Of a DNA stretch of 64,000 nucleotides, positions 27,828 through 36,876 are shown piece after piece. The notes under the pieces are model-generated. The model was given only the letters and a program-made list of their open reading frames with translations, made no database searches and was not told the origin of the DNA. This DNA is from DYCT01 sp051875715 (GTDB lineage: Bacteria > Bacteroidota > Bacteroidia > Bacteroidales > Bacteroidaceae): contig JBJEHD010000031.1 of NCBI GenBank assembly GCA_051875715.1, positions 5,034 to 69,033 on the forward strand. The letters are read 5' to 3'. The translations under genes and the position numbers were made by a program. Every line of letters starts with the position of its first letter. The stretch's first letter is position 1.

Positions 27828-28718
27828 TCACTCGTCCGCCACGAGGCCCACGGTGTAGCGGCCCACGAAATGGCGGCCCGGCTCCAGGCGTTGCACCCAC
27901 TCGCGTTGGTCGAACTCACCCTCGTAGTGTGCGCGGTCGGCCCTTCCGTACCACGGCTCGATGCAGACGAAGGGCGCATACTCGTCCTTGCGGGGCGACC
28001 AGATGCCCATCAGCGGTCCGTCGAACCCGACGGTCAGGTAGGGCCGTTTCTGCCGGTCGAGCAAGGTGACGCGGTCTACCTGTGCGTCCTCCAGGATGAG
28101 GGCGTCGTCCTCGAAGGTGTGTCGGGTGATGGGCAGCAGGCCGTCGGCATCGAGGGGCAAGGTACGCCGCACGTCGCCCAGGCATCCTTTCTCGCTGATG
28201 ACGGAGGTGACCAGCGTACGGCCTGCGGGGCCGAACTGCAGATAGCCTTGCACGGGGGCCTGGGGGTCGTAGTCCTTGTAAAGGAAGGCGGGATGGCCTC
28301 CGATCTGGAAGGGCATCACCCGGTCGGACAGGTTGCACACGCGCCATTCCACCTCGAGTTCGGGTCCCACGAGGCGGTAGGCTATCTCCAGTTCGAAGTC
28401 GTAGGGGAAGAGCGCGCGGGTCTGCTCGTCGCTCCGGAGGCGATACGAGGCGGCATCGGCGGACAGGCGGTGGAGGGTGAACACGCGGTCGCGTGCAAAG
28501 CCGTGCTGGCCCATGCGGTAGGTACGCCCTTCGATGCGGGTCTGCCCTTCCCACAGGCTGCCTACAATGGGGAACAAGACGGGCGAACGCCGACGCCAAT
28601 AGGCGGGGTCGCCTTGCCATACACACTCGCGTCCGTCGGGAAGGCGGCGCATGCTGCTCACTTCTGCCCCCTCGCGGTTGATGTGCACCTCGAGGTAGTC
28701 GTTCTGAATGATGTCCAT
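27828..28718 (-). CDS. Aldose 1-epimerase-like (galactose mutarotase-fold) protein
   Basis: A 296-residue cytoplasmic protein with no signal peptide. It begins MDIIQNDYLEVHINREGAEV, as aldose-1-epimerase family members do. It carries the family features FPIVGSLWEG, QHGFARDRVF (His of the active site), GGHPAF and a late FVCIEPWYG. Such enzymes interconvert alpha and beta sugar anomers; this subgroup has unclear substrates (hexose or hexose-6-phosphate). The start at 28718 fits the conserved N-terminus. It lies 43 bp downstream of the ROK gene, so the two form a sugar-related pair. Confidence 0.85.
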   Translation of the reverse strand: MDIIQNDYLEVHINREGAEVSSMRRLPDGRECVWQGDPAYWRRRSPVLFPIVGSLWEGQTRIEGRTYRMGQHGFARDRVFTLHRLSADAASYRLRSDEQTRALFPYDFELEIAYRLVGPELEVEWRVCNLSDRVMPFQIGGHPAFLYKDYDPQAPVQGYLQFGPAGRTLVTSVISEKGCLGDVRRTLPLDADGLLPITRHTFEDDALILEDAQVDRVTLLDRQKRPYLTVGFDGPLMGIWSPRKDEYAPFVCIEPWYGRADRAHYEGEFDQREWVQRLEPGRHFVGRYTVGLVADE

Positions 28719-28761
28719 AGGATGATGATGAAACAAGGGTTTTCTATGTTGTCTGTTTTTT

Positions 28762-29988
28762 CTACAGGTTCTCGTCGGGGAAGAGTGCCTCGGCCAGGAT
28801 GTGGCACGCGCCCACCACGGCCCCTCGTTCGCCCAGGGCCGCCACGTGCAGGTCGAGGTGCTGCCACAGCAGGGGTAGCGAATAGAGGTGGAGCGACGAG
28901 CGGATGGGGCACTCCAGATAGGTGCCTGCCACGGCCACGTCGCCTCCGATGATGACGGTGTCGGGGTTGAACACATTGACCAGTAGCGACAGGTAGCGCC
29001 CCATCGTCTGGCCGATGCGTCCCAGGGTCTCGATGGCCAACACGTCGCCCTCGCGGACGGCGGCCTGCACGATGTCGTGCATGCCTATCTGGTCCGGGCG
29101 GAGGCGGCCCGCCAGTACGGAAACGACCCCCTCCTCCATGCGTTGGCGAAAGAGGCGCACCAAGGTCTGGCCGGATATCACGGTCTGGATGCATCCCTTC
29201 TTGCCGCATTCGCAAAGGATTTCGTTGTCGAGGATGGGGCTGTGTCCGTACTCGCCCGAGAATCCGTTTTGCCCGTAGTAGAGTTGTCCTCCGCAGATCA
29301 TGCTGATGCCGAATCCCCAGCTGATGTTGAGGAACACGCCGTTTCGGATGGGGCGGTCGGGCCGTGCGGCCTGTTCGCCGGCCAGCATGGCCCGCGAGTC
29401 GTTTTCGATGCGGGTGGGCACTCCGATGCGGTCCTCGATGAGGCGGCTGAGGGGTGTTCCGTCGAAGGTGTAGAAGGTGTGGTTGATGCCCCTTTCGGAG
29501 TCGATTCGTCCGGGGAAGACCACGCACGCGCCCAGGAGCCGTTCGCGCCACAGAGGTTCGCGGTCGACGAACTGGTTGATGAGTTCGCACAACCGGCAGA
29601 GCGAGTCGATGTCGTCGGCCAGCGTGAAGGGGAGTCCCATCTGTTCGGCCACGGTCTGGCCTTTCATGTCGAGCAGGGCGAGGTTCGCCGAGTCGCGTTT
29701 GACGTCGACGCCGAGCAGGAAGGCGCAGTCGGGGTTGAGCGCGTACACCACCGGACGTCGTCCGCCCGAGGTGTCAAGTTTACCGCATTCGCGGGCCACG
29801 CCGGCCTCCATCAGTTCGCCCATGATTTTCGTCACGGTGGGTATGCTGAACTCGGTGATGCGTCCCAGTTCGAGGATGGTTCGTTCTCCGTCCATCAGCA
29901 GGCGGACTACGCGTCGCTTCAGTCTGAGCATGCGCAGGGCCAGGAGGGGGAGTGAGTCGTGTGTCTTCAGTATGTCGGCTAAGGTCAT
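28762..29988 (-). CDS. ROK-family transcriptional regulator (NagC/XylR type)
   Basis: A 408-residue protein. An N-terminal winged HTH (about 20-75: ELGRITEFSIPTVTKIMGEL) is fused to a ROK sugar-kinase-like domain. The ROK region shows a degenerate phosphate-binding motif GVDVKRD, the structural zinc motif CECGKKGC, and GGDVAVAGTYL. Presence of the HTH argues for a repressor that senses a sugar rather than a kinase. The adjacent epimerase-like gene is its most likely target. The upstream -7 region is weak. The start at 29988 gives the complete HTH. Confidence 0.88.
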   Translation of the reverse strand: MTLADILKTHDSLPLLALRMLRLKRRVVRLLMDGERTILELGRITEFSIPTVTKIMGELMEAGVARECGKLDTSGGRRPVVYALNPDCAFLLGVDVKRDSANLALLDMKGQTVAEQMGLPFTLADDIDSLCRLCELINQFVDREPLWRERLLGACVVFPGRIDSERGINHTFYTFDGTPLSRLIEDRIGVPTRIENDSRAMLAGEQAARPDRPIRNGVFLNISWGFGISMICGGQLYYGQNGFSGEYGHSPILDNEILCECGKKGCIQTVISGQTLVRLFRQRMEEGVVSVLAGRLRPDQIGMHDIVQAAVREGDVLAIETLGRIGQTMGRYLSLLVNVFNPDTVIIGGDVAVAGTYLECPIRSSLHLYSLPLLWQHLDLHVAALGERGAVVGACHILAEALFPDENL

Positions 29989-30152
29989 AGGGGTTGCTTC
30001 TTCTGTTTATGCGCCCCGAAGATACGGCATCCGTGTCAAACCACCAAGGGTGTGTCGTTCTTTTTTCTATACATGGCGGGGGCCTCGTTTTTTCGACCAC
30101 ACAGACAGGCCTGCCTTTTTCGAGCTTCCCGATGGGCCTGCCTGCTTCTTTC
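29989..30152. repeat. Repeat-rich, non-coding lead-in with poly-T/CGACCAC modules
   Basis: Contains several degenerate modules of the form TTTTTCGACCAC or TTTTTCGAGC (near 30096, 30117 and 30151) of the kind that also borders the hairpin element copies downstream and at 36.8 kb. No gene is seen. Confidence 0.6.
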
Positions 30153-30350
30153 TTTTCGACCACCCCAATACCCCGCCTACCAGGCGGGGCTTGCCTCCCC
30201 AAACCTCTCCGTGGAGGGGCTTAAATGAGGCCGATGGCCTCATAGTCTAAGGTAAGGCCAACCGAGCCTGTGCCCCTTCGGGGTTGGCCTTGATTTCTTA
30301 CGGGAGGGAACGGCCTCCCGATTGTTTGTCCGCATCGTCCCGATGCGGAG
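30153..30350. repeat. Multi-hairpin dispersed element, copy 1
   Basis: About 200 bp forming successive stems: GC-rich CCCCGCCT.CCAGGCGGGG, a CTCTCCGTGGAGGGG stem, ATGAGGCCGATGGCCTCAT (30225-30243), and AAGGCCAACC (30254-30263) paired with GGTTGGCCTT (30282-30291) around CCCCTTCGGGG. GGGAGG...CCTCCC (about 30303-30319) and CCGCATCGTCCCGATGCGG (about 30330-30348) follow. No open frame of interest. Copies at 30423 and 36877. Confidence 0.85.
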
Positions 30351-30422
30351 TCCTCGGTTTTTTTTGACCACACCGATGGACCTGCCTTTTTTTTCGGGCA
30401 TCCCGATACCCTGCCTGCTCCT

Positions 30423-30579
30423 TTTTTTCGACCACCCCAATACCCCGCCTGCCAGGCGGGGCTTGCCTCCCCAAACCCCTCCGTGGAGGGGCTTAAATGA
30501 GGCCGATGGCCTCATAGTCTAAGGTAAGGCCAACCGAGCCTGTGCCCCTTCGGGGTTGGCCTTGATTTCTTACGGGAGG
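30423..30579. repeat. Multi-hairpin dispersed element, copy 2 (3' truncated)
   Basis: Nearly identical to copy 1 through its first four stems, preceded by TTTTTTTCGACCACCCC. It diverges inside the fifth stem, where a different short palindrome (AGGCCTGCGGCCT) takes over. Confidence 0.85.
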
Positions 30580-30609
30580 CCTGCGGCCTTTCGCATACGG
30601 GCATTCCTG

Positions 30610-30674
30610 GTACGATTAACAATCGTACTTGAGTACGGTTAATAATCGTATTGCGGTACGATTGTTAATCGTAC
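30610..30674. repeat. Intergenic tandem array C: three 23-bp units with a 19-bp palindrome
   Basis: Units start at 30610, 30633 and 30656. Each holds a 19-bp inverted repeat such as GTACGATTAACAATCGTAC (8-bp arms, 3-bp centre) and a 4-bp linker (TTGA, TGCG). The same family forms array D at 63550. Confidence 0.9.
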
Positions 30675-30710
30675 CTGAGGCTTGGGGGCGCGTGTGTGGG
30701 CGTGTGTCAA

Positions 30711-30750
30711 CGAGAGAGGGGATGCGCCGATTGGCACATCCCCTCTCTCT
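30711..30750 (-). terminator. Hairpin after the nqr operon
   Basis: AGAGAGGGGATG (30713-30724) pairs perfectly with CATCCCCTCTCT (30737-30748), 39 bp beyond the nqrF stop. There is no strong T run on the minus strand, so it may act as a terminator or as a 3'-end stabiliser. Confidence 0.7.
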
Positions 30751-30788
30751 GGTTGGTTGCTACGGTCTGGCGGTGCAGGCCGGTCGGT

Positions 30789-32060
30789 TTATCCGCCGAA
30801 GTTGTCGTAGAGGATTGAGCTGGACTCTACGCCGAGGCTGTCGAGCATGCCGACCACGGCTTTCGACATGGGGCCGGGTCCGCACATGTAGTATTCGATG
30901 TCCTCGGGGGCTTCGTGGTTCTTCAGATAGGTGTCGTACATCACGTTGTGGACGAATCCGGCGGTGTACTTCACGCCTGCGGCGTCGGCTGCGGGGTCCG
31001 GACGGTCGAGGGCCAGGTGGAAGTGGAAGTTGGGGAAGTCCTTTTCCAGCTGGAGGAAGTCCTGGAGGTAGAACACTTCGTTGAGCGCGCGTGCGCCGTA
31101 GAAGTAGTGCATGTCTCGGTCGGTGGTGTGGAGGGTGCGCGTCATGTGCATGATTTGTGCGCGCAGGGGTGCCATGCCGGCTCCGCCTCCCACCCAGATC
31201 ATCTCCTTCTTCGAGTCGAAGATGGGATGGAAGTCGCCGTAGGGGCCGCTCATCGTCACCTTGTCGCCCGGTTTGAGGGTGAAGATGTAGGACGAGGCGA
31301 TGCCCGGCATGACATCCTGGAAGCCCACCTCGGGTTTCGGTTTGAACGGAGGCGTGGCGATGCGGACGGTCAGCATGATGCGGTCGCCTTCGGCCGGATA
31401 GTTGGCCATGGAGTAGGCTCGGATGGTCTCGTCGGTGTTCTTGCACTTGAGGCCGAAGAGTCCGAACTTCTCCCATGCGGGCAGGTATTCGGGTCCGATG
31501 AGTGCCTTGTCGATGTCCTTGTCGTAGTCCATCTCGTAGGCTGGAATCTTGATTTGTGCGTACGATCCGGGGAGGAAGTCCATGTGTTCGCCCTTGGGCA
31601 GGGCCACGATGAACTCTTTGATGAAGGTGGCCACGTTCTTGTTGGAGATGACCTCGCACTCCCACTCTTTCACGCCCATGACGGATTCGGGCACTTTGAT
31701 GGCGAGGTCGCCTTTCACCTTGACCTGGCATCCCAGACGCCAGTGGTCCTTCTGCTGTTTACGGCTGAAATGGCTCACCTCGGAGGGGAGTATTTCGCCT
31801 CCGCCTTCCACCACCTGGCACTTGCACTGTCCGCACGAGCCCTTTCCACCACAAGCCGAAGGCAAATAGACGTTGTTCACTGCCAACGTGTTGAGCAGCG
31901 TGGAGCCGGAGTCGACGTCGAGGGTGTTCTCGCCGTTGATGGTGACTTTCACTTTGCCGGAGGGCACCAAGAAATTCTTGGCCACCAGCAGGATGACGAC
32001 AAGCAGGAGGATGACCACGAGGAATACCCCGATGCTTGCTAGTATCAAATTCATATCCAT
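30789..32060 (-). CDS. nqrF: Na+-translocating NADH:quinone reductase subunit F
   Basis: The NADH-oxidising entry subunit of Na+-NQR. It has 423 residues: one N-terminal membrane helix (about 7-28), a 2Fe-2S ferredoxin domain (about 35-130) with cysteines in SACGGKGSCGQCKCQV plus a later Cys, an FAD domain with RAYSMANYP, and an NADH domain with GGGAGMAPLRAQI and EYYMCGPGPM. It is the last gene of the nqrABCDEF order, 20 bp after nqrE. All cofactor motifs are intact. Confidence 0.97.
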   Translation of the reverse strand: MDMNLILASIGVFLVVILLLVVILLVAKNFLVPSGKVKVTINGENTLDVDSGSTLLNTLAVNNVYLPSACGGKGSCGQCKCQVVEGGGEILPSEVSHFSRKQQKDHWRLGCQVKVKGDLAIKVPESVMGVKEWECEVISNKNVATFIKEFIVALPKGEHMDFLPGSYAQIKIPAYEMDYDKDIDKALIGPEYLPAWEKFGLFGLKCKNTDETIRAYSMANYPAEGDRIMLTVRIATPPFKPKPEVGFQDVMPGIASSYIFTLKPGDKVTMSGPYGDFHPIFDSKKEMIWVGGGAGMAPLRAQIMHMTRTLHTTDRDMHYFYGARALNEVFYLQDFLQLEKDFPNFHFHLALDRPDPAADAAGVKYTAGFVHNVMYDTYLKNHEAPEDIEYYMCGPGPMSKAVVGMLDSLGVESSSILYDNFGG

Positions 32061-32080
32061 TGTACTGTTCCTTTCTTACA

Positions 32081-32707
32081 TTAGATTTTCAAACCAGAGA
32101 AACACATGAAGGCCATGGCCATCAGTCCGACGGTGATGAAGGTGATGCCCAGTCCCTTGAGGGGTGCAGGCACGTCGGAATAGGCCATCTTCTCGCGGAT
32201 GGCGGCGAGACCCACGATGGCCAACAGCCAACCGATGCCCGAGCCCAAGGCGTAGGACACAGCGTCGGCCACTCCGCCGATGAATTTCGGGTCGGAAGCG
32301 TCGAGGGTGATGCGCTGCTGCATGAAGAGCGACGCACCCATGATGGCGCAGTTGACGGCAATCAGCGGCAGGAAGATACCCAGCGAGGCATACAGCGAGG
32401 GGCTGAAACGTTCCACAATCATTTCGACCAGTTGCACGATGCCGGCAATGACCGCGATGAAAAGAATGAAACTCAAGAAACTCAAATCAACACCTTCGAC
32501 CAGCGCATTCTGGCCAAGCACCTTGGTCTGCAACAAATAGTTGACAGGCAGCGTGATGACCAGCACGAACGTAACGGCTGCACCCAGGCCCAGCGCGGTT
32601 TTCACATTCTTCGACACGGCCAGGTAGGAGCACATGCCCAAGAAGAAGGCGAATATCATGTTGTCCACGAAGATAGAGCGGACGAATAAACTGAAAAAAT
32701 GTTCCAT
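32081..32707 (-). CDS. nqrE: Na+-NQR subunit E
   Basis: Integral membrane subunit (208 residues, six hydrophobic helices) of the sodium-pumping complex. It begins MEHFFSLFVRSIFVDNMIFA and contains the conserved membrane Cys in FFLGMCSYLAVSK, which in the known complex helps hold an iron centre shared with NqrD. The gap to nqrD is 21 bp. Confidence 0.97.
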   Translation of the reverse strand: MEHFFSLFVRSIFVDNMIFAFFLGMCSYLAVSKNVKTALGLGAAVTFVLVITLPVNYLLQTKVLGQNALVEGVDLSFLSFILFIAVIAGIVQLVEMIVERFSPSLYASLGIFLPLIAVNCAIMGASLFMQQRITLDASDPKFIGGVADAVSYALGSGIGWLLAIVGLAAIREKMAYSDVPAPLKGLGITFITVGLMAMAFMCFSGLKI

Positions 32708-32728
32708 CGTAATCTTTTATTTACCGGT

Positions 32729-33364
32729 TTATTTCTCTTGCAATTCACGATGACGGGCACGCTGGTACCAGATGATGCAGGCCACGATGATCAGCGCCAT
32801 CGGCGGCATCAGCATGAGGCCGTTGTTCATATAGCCCAGTTCCTTGAGACAATCGTAGTTGAGCACATTGAAGCCCAGCAACGTCCCCGAACCCAGCAGT
32901 TCGCGGAAGAAGGCCACGATAATCAGGATTTTGGCATAGCCCAATCCGTTGCCCACACCGTCGAGGAAGGATTCCCAAGGACCGTTCTGCATGGCAAACG
33001 CCTCCAAGCGTCCCATCAGGATGCAGTTCGTGATAATCAGACCCACATAGACCGACAACTGCACGCTGACATCATAGGCAAACGCCTTCAGGACTTCGCT
33101 CACAATCGTCACCAAAGTGGCCACAACCACCAACTGAACGATGATGCGGATGCGGTTCGGAATGGTCTTGCGGATCAACGAAATCACCACGTTGGCGAAA
33201 GCCGTGATGACCGTCACGGAAAGGCCCATCACAATGGCCGGCTCCAACTTGGCCGTCACAGCCAATGCCGAGCAGATACCAAGCACCTGCACGGTGACCG
33301 GGTTGTTCAGCCCCAGCGGGGTGGAGAACACTTCTTTATTCTTCTTTGAAAACAATGCTGCCAT
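32729..33364 (-). CDS. nqrD: Na+-NQR subunit D
   Basis: Integral membrane subunit (211 residues), homologous to NqrE with inverted topology. It contains LGICSALAVTAKLEPA with the iron-binding Cys and LIITNCILMGRLEAFAMQN with the second conserved Cys. It overlaps nothing and lies 4 bp from nqrC. Confidence 0.97.
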   Translation of the reverse strand: MAALFSKKNKEVFSTPLGLNNPVTVQVLGICSALAVTAKLEPAIVMGLSVTVITAFANVVISLIRKTIPNRIRIIVQLVVVATLVTIVSEVLKAFAYDVSVQLSVYVGLIITNCILMGRLEAFAMQNGPWESFLDGVGNGLGYAKILIIVAFFRELLGSGTLLGFNVLNYDCLKELGYMNNGLMLMPPMALIIVACIIWYQRARHRELQEK

Positions 33365-33368
33365 CTTC

Positions 33369-34067
33369 TTATTCCTCCTCGTTGTTCTGGTTTAAAAAGT
33401 TCTTGTAATTGCCCAGGCACGCCTTCAGCATGGCATCCACGCCGGTCGACGTGATGGTGCCGCCCGAAATGCCGTCGACCTGACAGTCAGGACGCTCCAC
33501 CTTGCCGTTCTTCACCACGCTCAAGGCCACCTCGTTGCCATCCATCACCTGCTTACCAGGGAATTCGCCCTGGAAATGAGGCGTGGCAATCTCGGCGCCC
33601 AGTCCCGGCGTTTCGCTGGCATGGGAGAAATAAACGCCATAGACGGTGTTCTTGTCGGCATTCAAAGCCACATAGCCCCAGATGGCTCCCCAAAGGCCTG
33701 CACCGTAGACGGGGAACACGTATTTGAGTTCGCCTTCGACCTCGGCCACAAACACGTGATACCGATTGTTCTTCTTGGCCTCTTTCTCATACTTCGTGAC
33801 AAAGGCACCCGTATAGTCGGTCAGTTCGCCTTCGGGTGTGAGCACACGGTCGGCCTTTATGTATTTGGCATACTCGGCTTCGGCGTCTTTCACGTCGGTG
33901 ACGTGCAAGGCGGCCAAGATCTGCTTCTTCGTGTCGAGTTCTTCGTTCTTGTTTTGCTTCTCGCGCAAGGACGAACTGACAAACGCCAGCAGGAATGCCA
34001 CGATGACGACCATGACCGAGGCATACAGAATGGTGTAAGTATTGCTATTCGTATTCATTTTCTTCAC
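33369..34067 (-). CDS. nqrC: Na+-NQR subunit C
   Basis: A 232-residue periplasmic-facing flavoprotein subunit with one N-terminal helix (about 9-30). The covalent FMN site is visible as the SGxTxT-type motif SGGTITST near residue 206, the Thr being the attachment residue. The sequence HASETPGLGAEI, typical of FMN-bind domains, is also present. It lies 5 bp from nqrB. Confidence 0.97.
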   Translation of the reverse strand: MKKMNTNSNTYTILYASVMVVIVAFLLAFVSSSLREKQNKNEELDTKKQILAALHVTDVKDAEAEYAKYIKADRVLTPEGELTDYTGAFVTKYEKEAKKNNRYHVFVAEVEGELKYVFPVYGAGLWGAIWGYVALNADKNTVYGVYFSHASETPGLGAEIATPHFQGEFPGKQVMDGNEVALSVVKNGKVERPDCQVDGISGGTITSTGVDAMLKACLGNYKNFLNQNNEEE

Positions 34068-34072
34068 GCTAT

Positions 34073-35257
34073 TTAAGAGTTCAACTTGGCGGTTCTCTTC
34101 AGACGGCGGCCGATGTTGCGCTGCACGACGCAGTAGTCAATCAGCGGAGCGAAGATGTTCATCAGCAGGATGGCGAGCATCATGCCCTCGGGATAGCCGG
34201 GGTTGAGCACGCGGATGATGATGGCCATAACGCCAATCAGGAAACCAAACACATATTTACCCGATTCGGTGCGAGCCGAGGTGACAGGATCGGTGGCCAT
34301 GAAAACAGCACCGAAGCAGAAGCCACCCAGCACCAAATGTTCGTACCAAGGCATCTGAGCCATGGCCGTGTCCGGGCCGACAGTGTTGAACACCCAAGCC
34401 ATGAAGGCACCTCCTGCAAAGACAGAGAACATGGTTTTCCAACTGGCCACACCCGTCCACAACAGCAAGATGGCACCCAGCGCAATGGCAATCACACTGG
34501 TCTCGCCTATCGAACCAGGAATCAACCCAGTAACCATATCGCACGAGAACGGCAGATAACCTCCGGCCTCAGTAGCCGTCGATGCCACACCCAGGGCCGT
34601 GGCACCTGAGAATCCGTCGACAAACTTGTCGCCACCCAAACCGAAGATGCTTCCCTCAGACACCCATACGGCGTCGCCGGACATCTTGCTCGGATAGGCG
34701 AAGAACAGGAAGGCGCGCGTGATGAGGGCCACGTTGAACACGTTCATGCCCGTACCACCAAACACTTCCTTCGCAAAAATGACCGAGAAAGCAGTGGCCA
34801 CAGCCAACATCCACAACGGGCATTCAATGGGCACAATCATCGGGATGAGCATACCGGATACCAAAAAGCCTTCTTGGATTTCTTCTTTTTTCCATTGGGC
34901 CACGGTGAACTCGATGCCCAGTCCGACCGCGTAGGACACGACTATCTTGGGCAACACGGCCAGGAAGCCGTAGAGGAACATTTCGCCGAAGCTACCGGGT
35001 GTACCCGTGGCCAGGAAATGCTGGTAACCGACGTTGTACATGCCGAACAGCAGGGCCGGCATCAACGCAATGACAACAATCGACATGATTCGCTTGCTGT
35101 CGATCGAATCATGAATGTGAGTCCCCGACTGAGCCGTCGTGTTCGGGACGAAGAGGAAGGTCTCGAAGCCGTCGAACACGGAACGGAACGCGTGGAGTTT
35201 GCCTCCCTCCTCGAAGTTCGGCTTTATCTTGTCGAGATAATTTCTTAACGCTTTCAT
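34073..35257 (-). CDS. nqrB: Na+-NQR subunit B
   Basis: A 394-residue main membrane subunit with about ten helices and the covalent-FMN motif SGAT in GFSGATALGVAS. It contains the GGTGMNVFNVALITRAFLFF region. Together with NqrD/E it forms the sodium path. It is 33 bp after nqrA. Confidence 0.97.
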   Translation of the reverse strand: MKALRNYLDKIKPNFEEGGKLHAFRSVFDGFETFLFVPNTTAQSGTHIHDSIDSKRIMSIVVIALMPALLFGMYNVGYQHFLATGTPGSFGEMFLYGFLAVLPKIVVSYAVGLGIEFTVAQWKKEEIQEGFLVSGMLIPMIVPIECPLWMLAVATAFSVIFAKEVFGGTGMNVFNVALITRAFLFFAYPSKMSGDAVWVSEGSIFGLGGDKFVDGFSGATALGVASTATEAGGYLPFSCDMVTGLIPGSIGETSVIAIALGAILLLWTGVASWKTMFSVFAGGAFMAWVFNTVGPDTAMAQMPWYEHLVLGGFCFGAVFMATDPVTSARTESGKYVFGFLIGVMAIIIRVLNPGYPEGMMLAILLMNIFAPLIDYCVVQRNIGRRLKRTAKLNS

Positions 35258-35290
35258 TTTTCTGGATTAGTATTGAATGTGATTTTACCC

Positions 35291-36643
35291 TTATGCCATC
35301 TCTTTCCGCAAGGCGTCGAGCCCTTCGCGTACGATGCGCTGCAGTTCCAGTTTGGAGGAGTCCACGAACTCGCACAGGGCGAAGTCCTCGGGTGCCACCT
35401 CGTAGATGCCCAGCGCCTCCATGCGGTCGATGTCGCCCGTCAGGATGGCTTTCACCAGGTATTCGGGGAGGATGTCCATCGGGAAGACGCGGTCGTATTC
35501 GCCGGACATGATCATGTGGCGTTCGCCTCCCTTGATGCGTGCGTCGAAGGCGTAGGCCTTGTTCTTGCCTTGCAGCCAGCTGAAGTAGGAGCGGCTTGTA
35601 CTGAACTGCCCGAACCGGGGCATGATCCATCCCAGCATCTCGTGTTCGTCCGAGCCTTCGGGGATGACGGTCAGCGAGGTGGCGTGTGCGCCCAGGTATC
35701 CGTTTGCCTTGATTTGCTTGCCCGTCAGCACGTTTCCGCTGATGTAGCGCAGGGGTCTGCCGGTGTCGACGCGTCCTTCGAACACGCCGGTGAGCAGGGC
35801 CCCCACCTTCAGGCGGCAGTAGGCGGGTTTCTTTACGGCCGAACCCACCAACGCCACGGTGCGAGTGAGGTCGACGATGCCCTGGTTGAACAAGCGACCC
35901 ATGAAGATGACTTCTTCCGGACCGACCGTCCACACGATTTCGCTTTTGTTGATGGGAGAGACATGGTTAATCTGCACGCCGACATTGCCTGCGGGATGCG
36001 GGCCGTCGAACACGTGGACAGTCACGTTTTTGGCTTGCGTCAATGCCGTCGAAGTCTGACGGGCACTGATGCCCAAGTGGGTCGGGGCCATTTTGGCCAA
36101 TGCATCCAAACCTGTCTGGAAGTCTTTTTCCTGGCCTTTCAGCACAAACTCAAAGTCGGGGGCCAGGGGATTGGAGTCGAAGGCCGACACGAAGATGGCC
36201 TTCGGGTCGACGTCGGGGGTGGCCACCACGTCGTACGGACGCTGCTTGATGAAGGCGAACAGGCCGGCCTCGAGCAGGGCGGCCTTCACCTGCCCGGCAT
36301 CCAGTCTGGCCACGTCCTTCGCGCCGAACTGCTCCAGGTCCTGTTCTTCGGCGGCGGCCACATGGATGGCCAGCACCTTGCGGCGTTCGCCTCGCTCCAC
36401 ACTCGTCACCACGCCGCTCACGGGCGACACAAATTTTACTTCGGGGTGATTTTTGTCTACGAACAACGCTCCCCCGGCCATCACATATTCCTGCTCTTTG
36501 ACGACCACCTTCGGCGTCACGCCGTGGAAGTCGTCGGGGACCAGTGCGTAGATCTCCGGTTGCTTCACGTCGAAACACTCGGCGGCGGGCTTCCCTTGCA
36601 GGTTTATGTCCAAGCCTTTGCGTATTTTTATCACATTTGCCAT
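35291..36643 (-). CDS. nqrA: Na+-NQR subunit A
   Basis: A 450-residue soluble cytoplasmic subunit, first gene of the operon. It begins MANVIKIRKGLDINLQGKP, the family signature, and carries the GALFVDKNHPEVKFVSPVSG lipoyl-like segment. The complex couples NADH oxidation to quinone reduction and Na+ export, supplying the sodium gradient. The start at 36643 is supported by the -7 box 35 bp upstream. Confidence 0.97.
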   Translation of the reverse strand: MANVIKIRKGLDINLQGKPAAECFDVKQPEIYALVPDDFHGVTPKVVVKEQEYVMAGGALFVDKNHPEVKFVSPVSGVVTSVERGERRKVLAIHVAAAEEQDLEQFGAKDVARLDAGQVKAALLEAGLFAFIKQRPYDVVATPDVDPKAIFVSAFDSNPLAPDFEFVLKGQEKDFQTGLDALAKMAPTHLGISARQTSTALTQAKNVTVHVFDGPHPAGNVGVQINHVSPINKSEIVWTVGPEEVIFMGRLFNQGIVDLTRTVALVGSAVKKPAYCRLKVGALLTGVFEGRVDTGRPLRYISGNVLTGKQIKANGYLGAHATSLTVIPEGSDEHEMLGWIMPRFGQFSTSRSYFSWLQGKNKAYAFDARIKGGERHMIMSGEYDRVFPMDILPEYLVKAILTGDIDRMEALGIYEVAPEDFALCEFVDSSKLELQRIVREGLDALRKEMA

Positions 36644-36677
36644 ATAGATTATAAATAGTGGTTTCTGTAATCCGGTG

Positions 36678-36685
36678 CAAAAGTA
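36678..36685 (-). promoter_or_regulatory. Bacteroidota -7 box of the nqr operon
   Basis: Minus-strand TACTTTTG, 35 bp before nqrA. A second match (TATTTTTG) lies at 36688-36695. The -33 element is not clear. Confidence 0.55.
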
Positions 36686-36748
36686 AACAAAAATAATGGG
36701 AACAAGCGCACGTTGCCGGCCTAATTAAAGAAAAAAATCCGTATTCGC

Positions 36749-36876
36749 TTCTTTTCGGGCATCCCGATGCTTCTTTCCACCGCCCCGAGGACACCCCTGC
36801 TCCTTTCTTTTTTCGACTACCCCAATACCCCGCCTGCTTCTTTTTTCTCGACCACCCCGAGGACCCCGTATCTTTC
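36749..36876. repeat. Poly-T/CGACCACCCC modules preceding hairpin element copy 3
   Basis: Four or so degenerate modules of about 30 bp (T-run, CGAC(C/T)ACCCC(A/G)A, CCCCGCCTGC) precede the complete element. They match those around 30.1-30.4 kb. No gene is seen in the whole 480-bp gap 36644-37123. Confidence 0.65.

Noticed and set aside
29994..30522. Possible small genes in the 30-kb repeat region (66-91 codons)
   Set aside because: They fall entirely within the hairpin element copies and read Pro/Arg/Thr-rich low-complexity peptides that repeat with the element.
30610..30674. CRISPR array
   Set aside because: Units are contiguous 23-bp repeats with only a 4-bp linker and no variable spacers; no cas genes are near. 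The same reasoning applies to arrays A, B, D and E.
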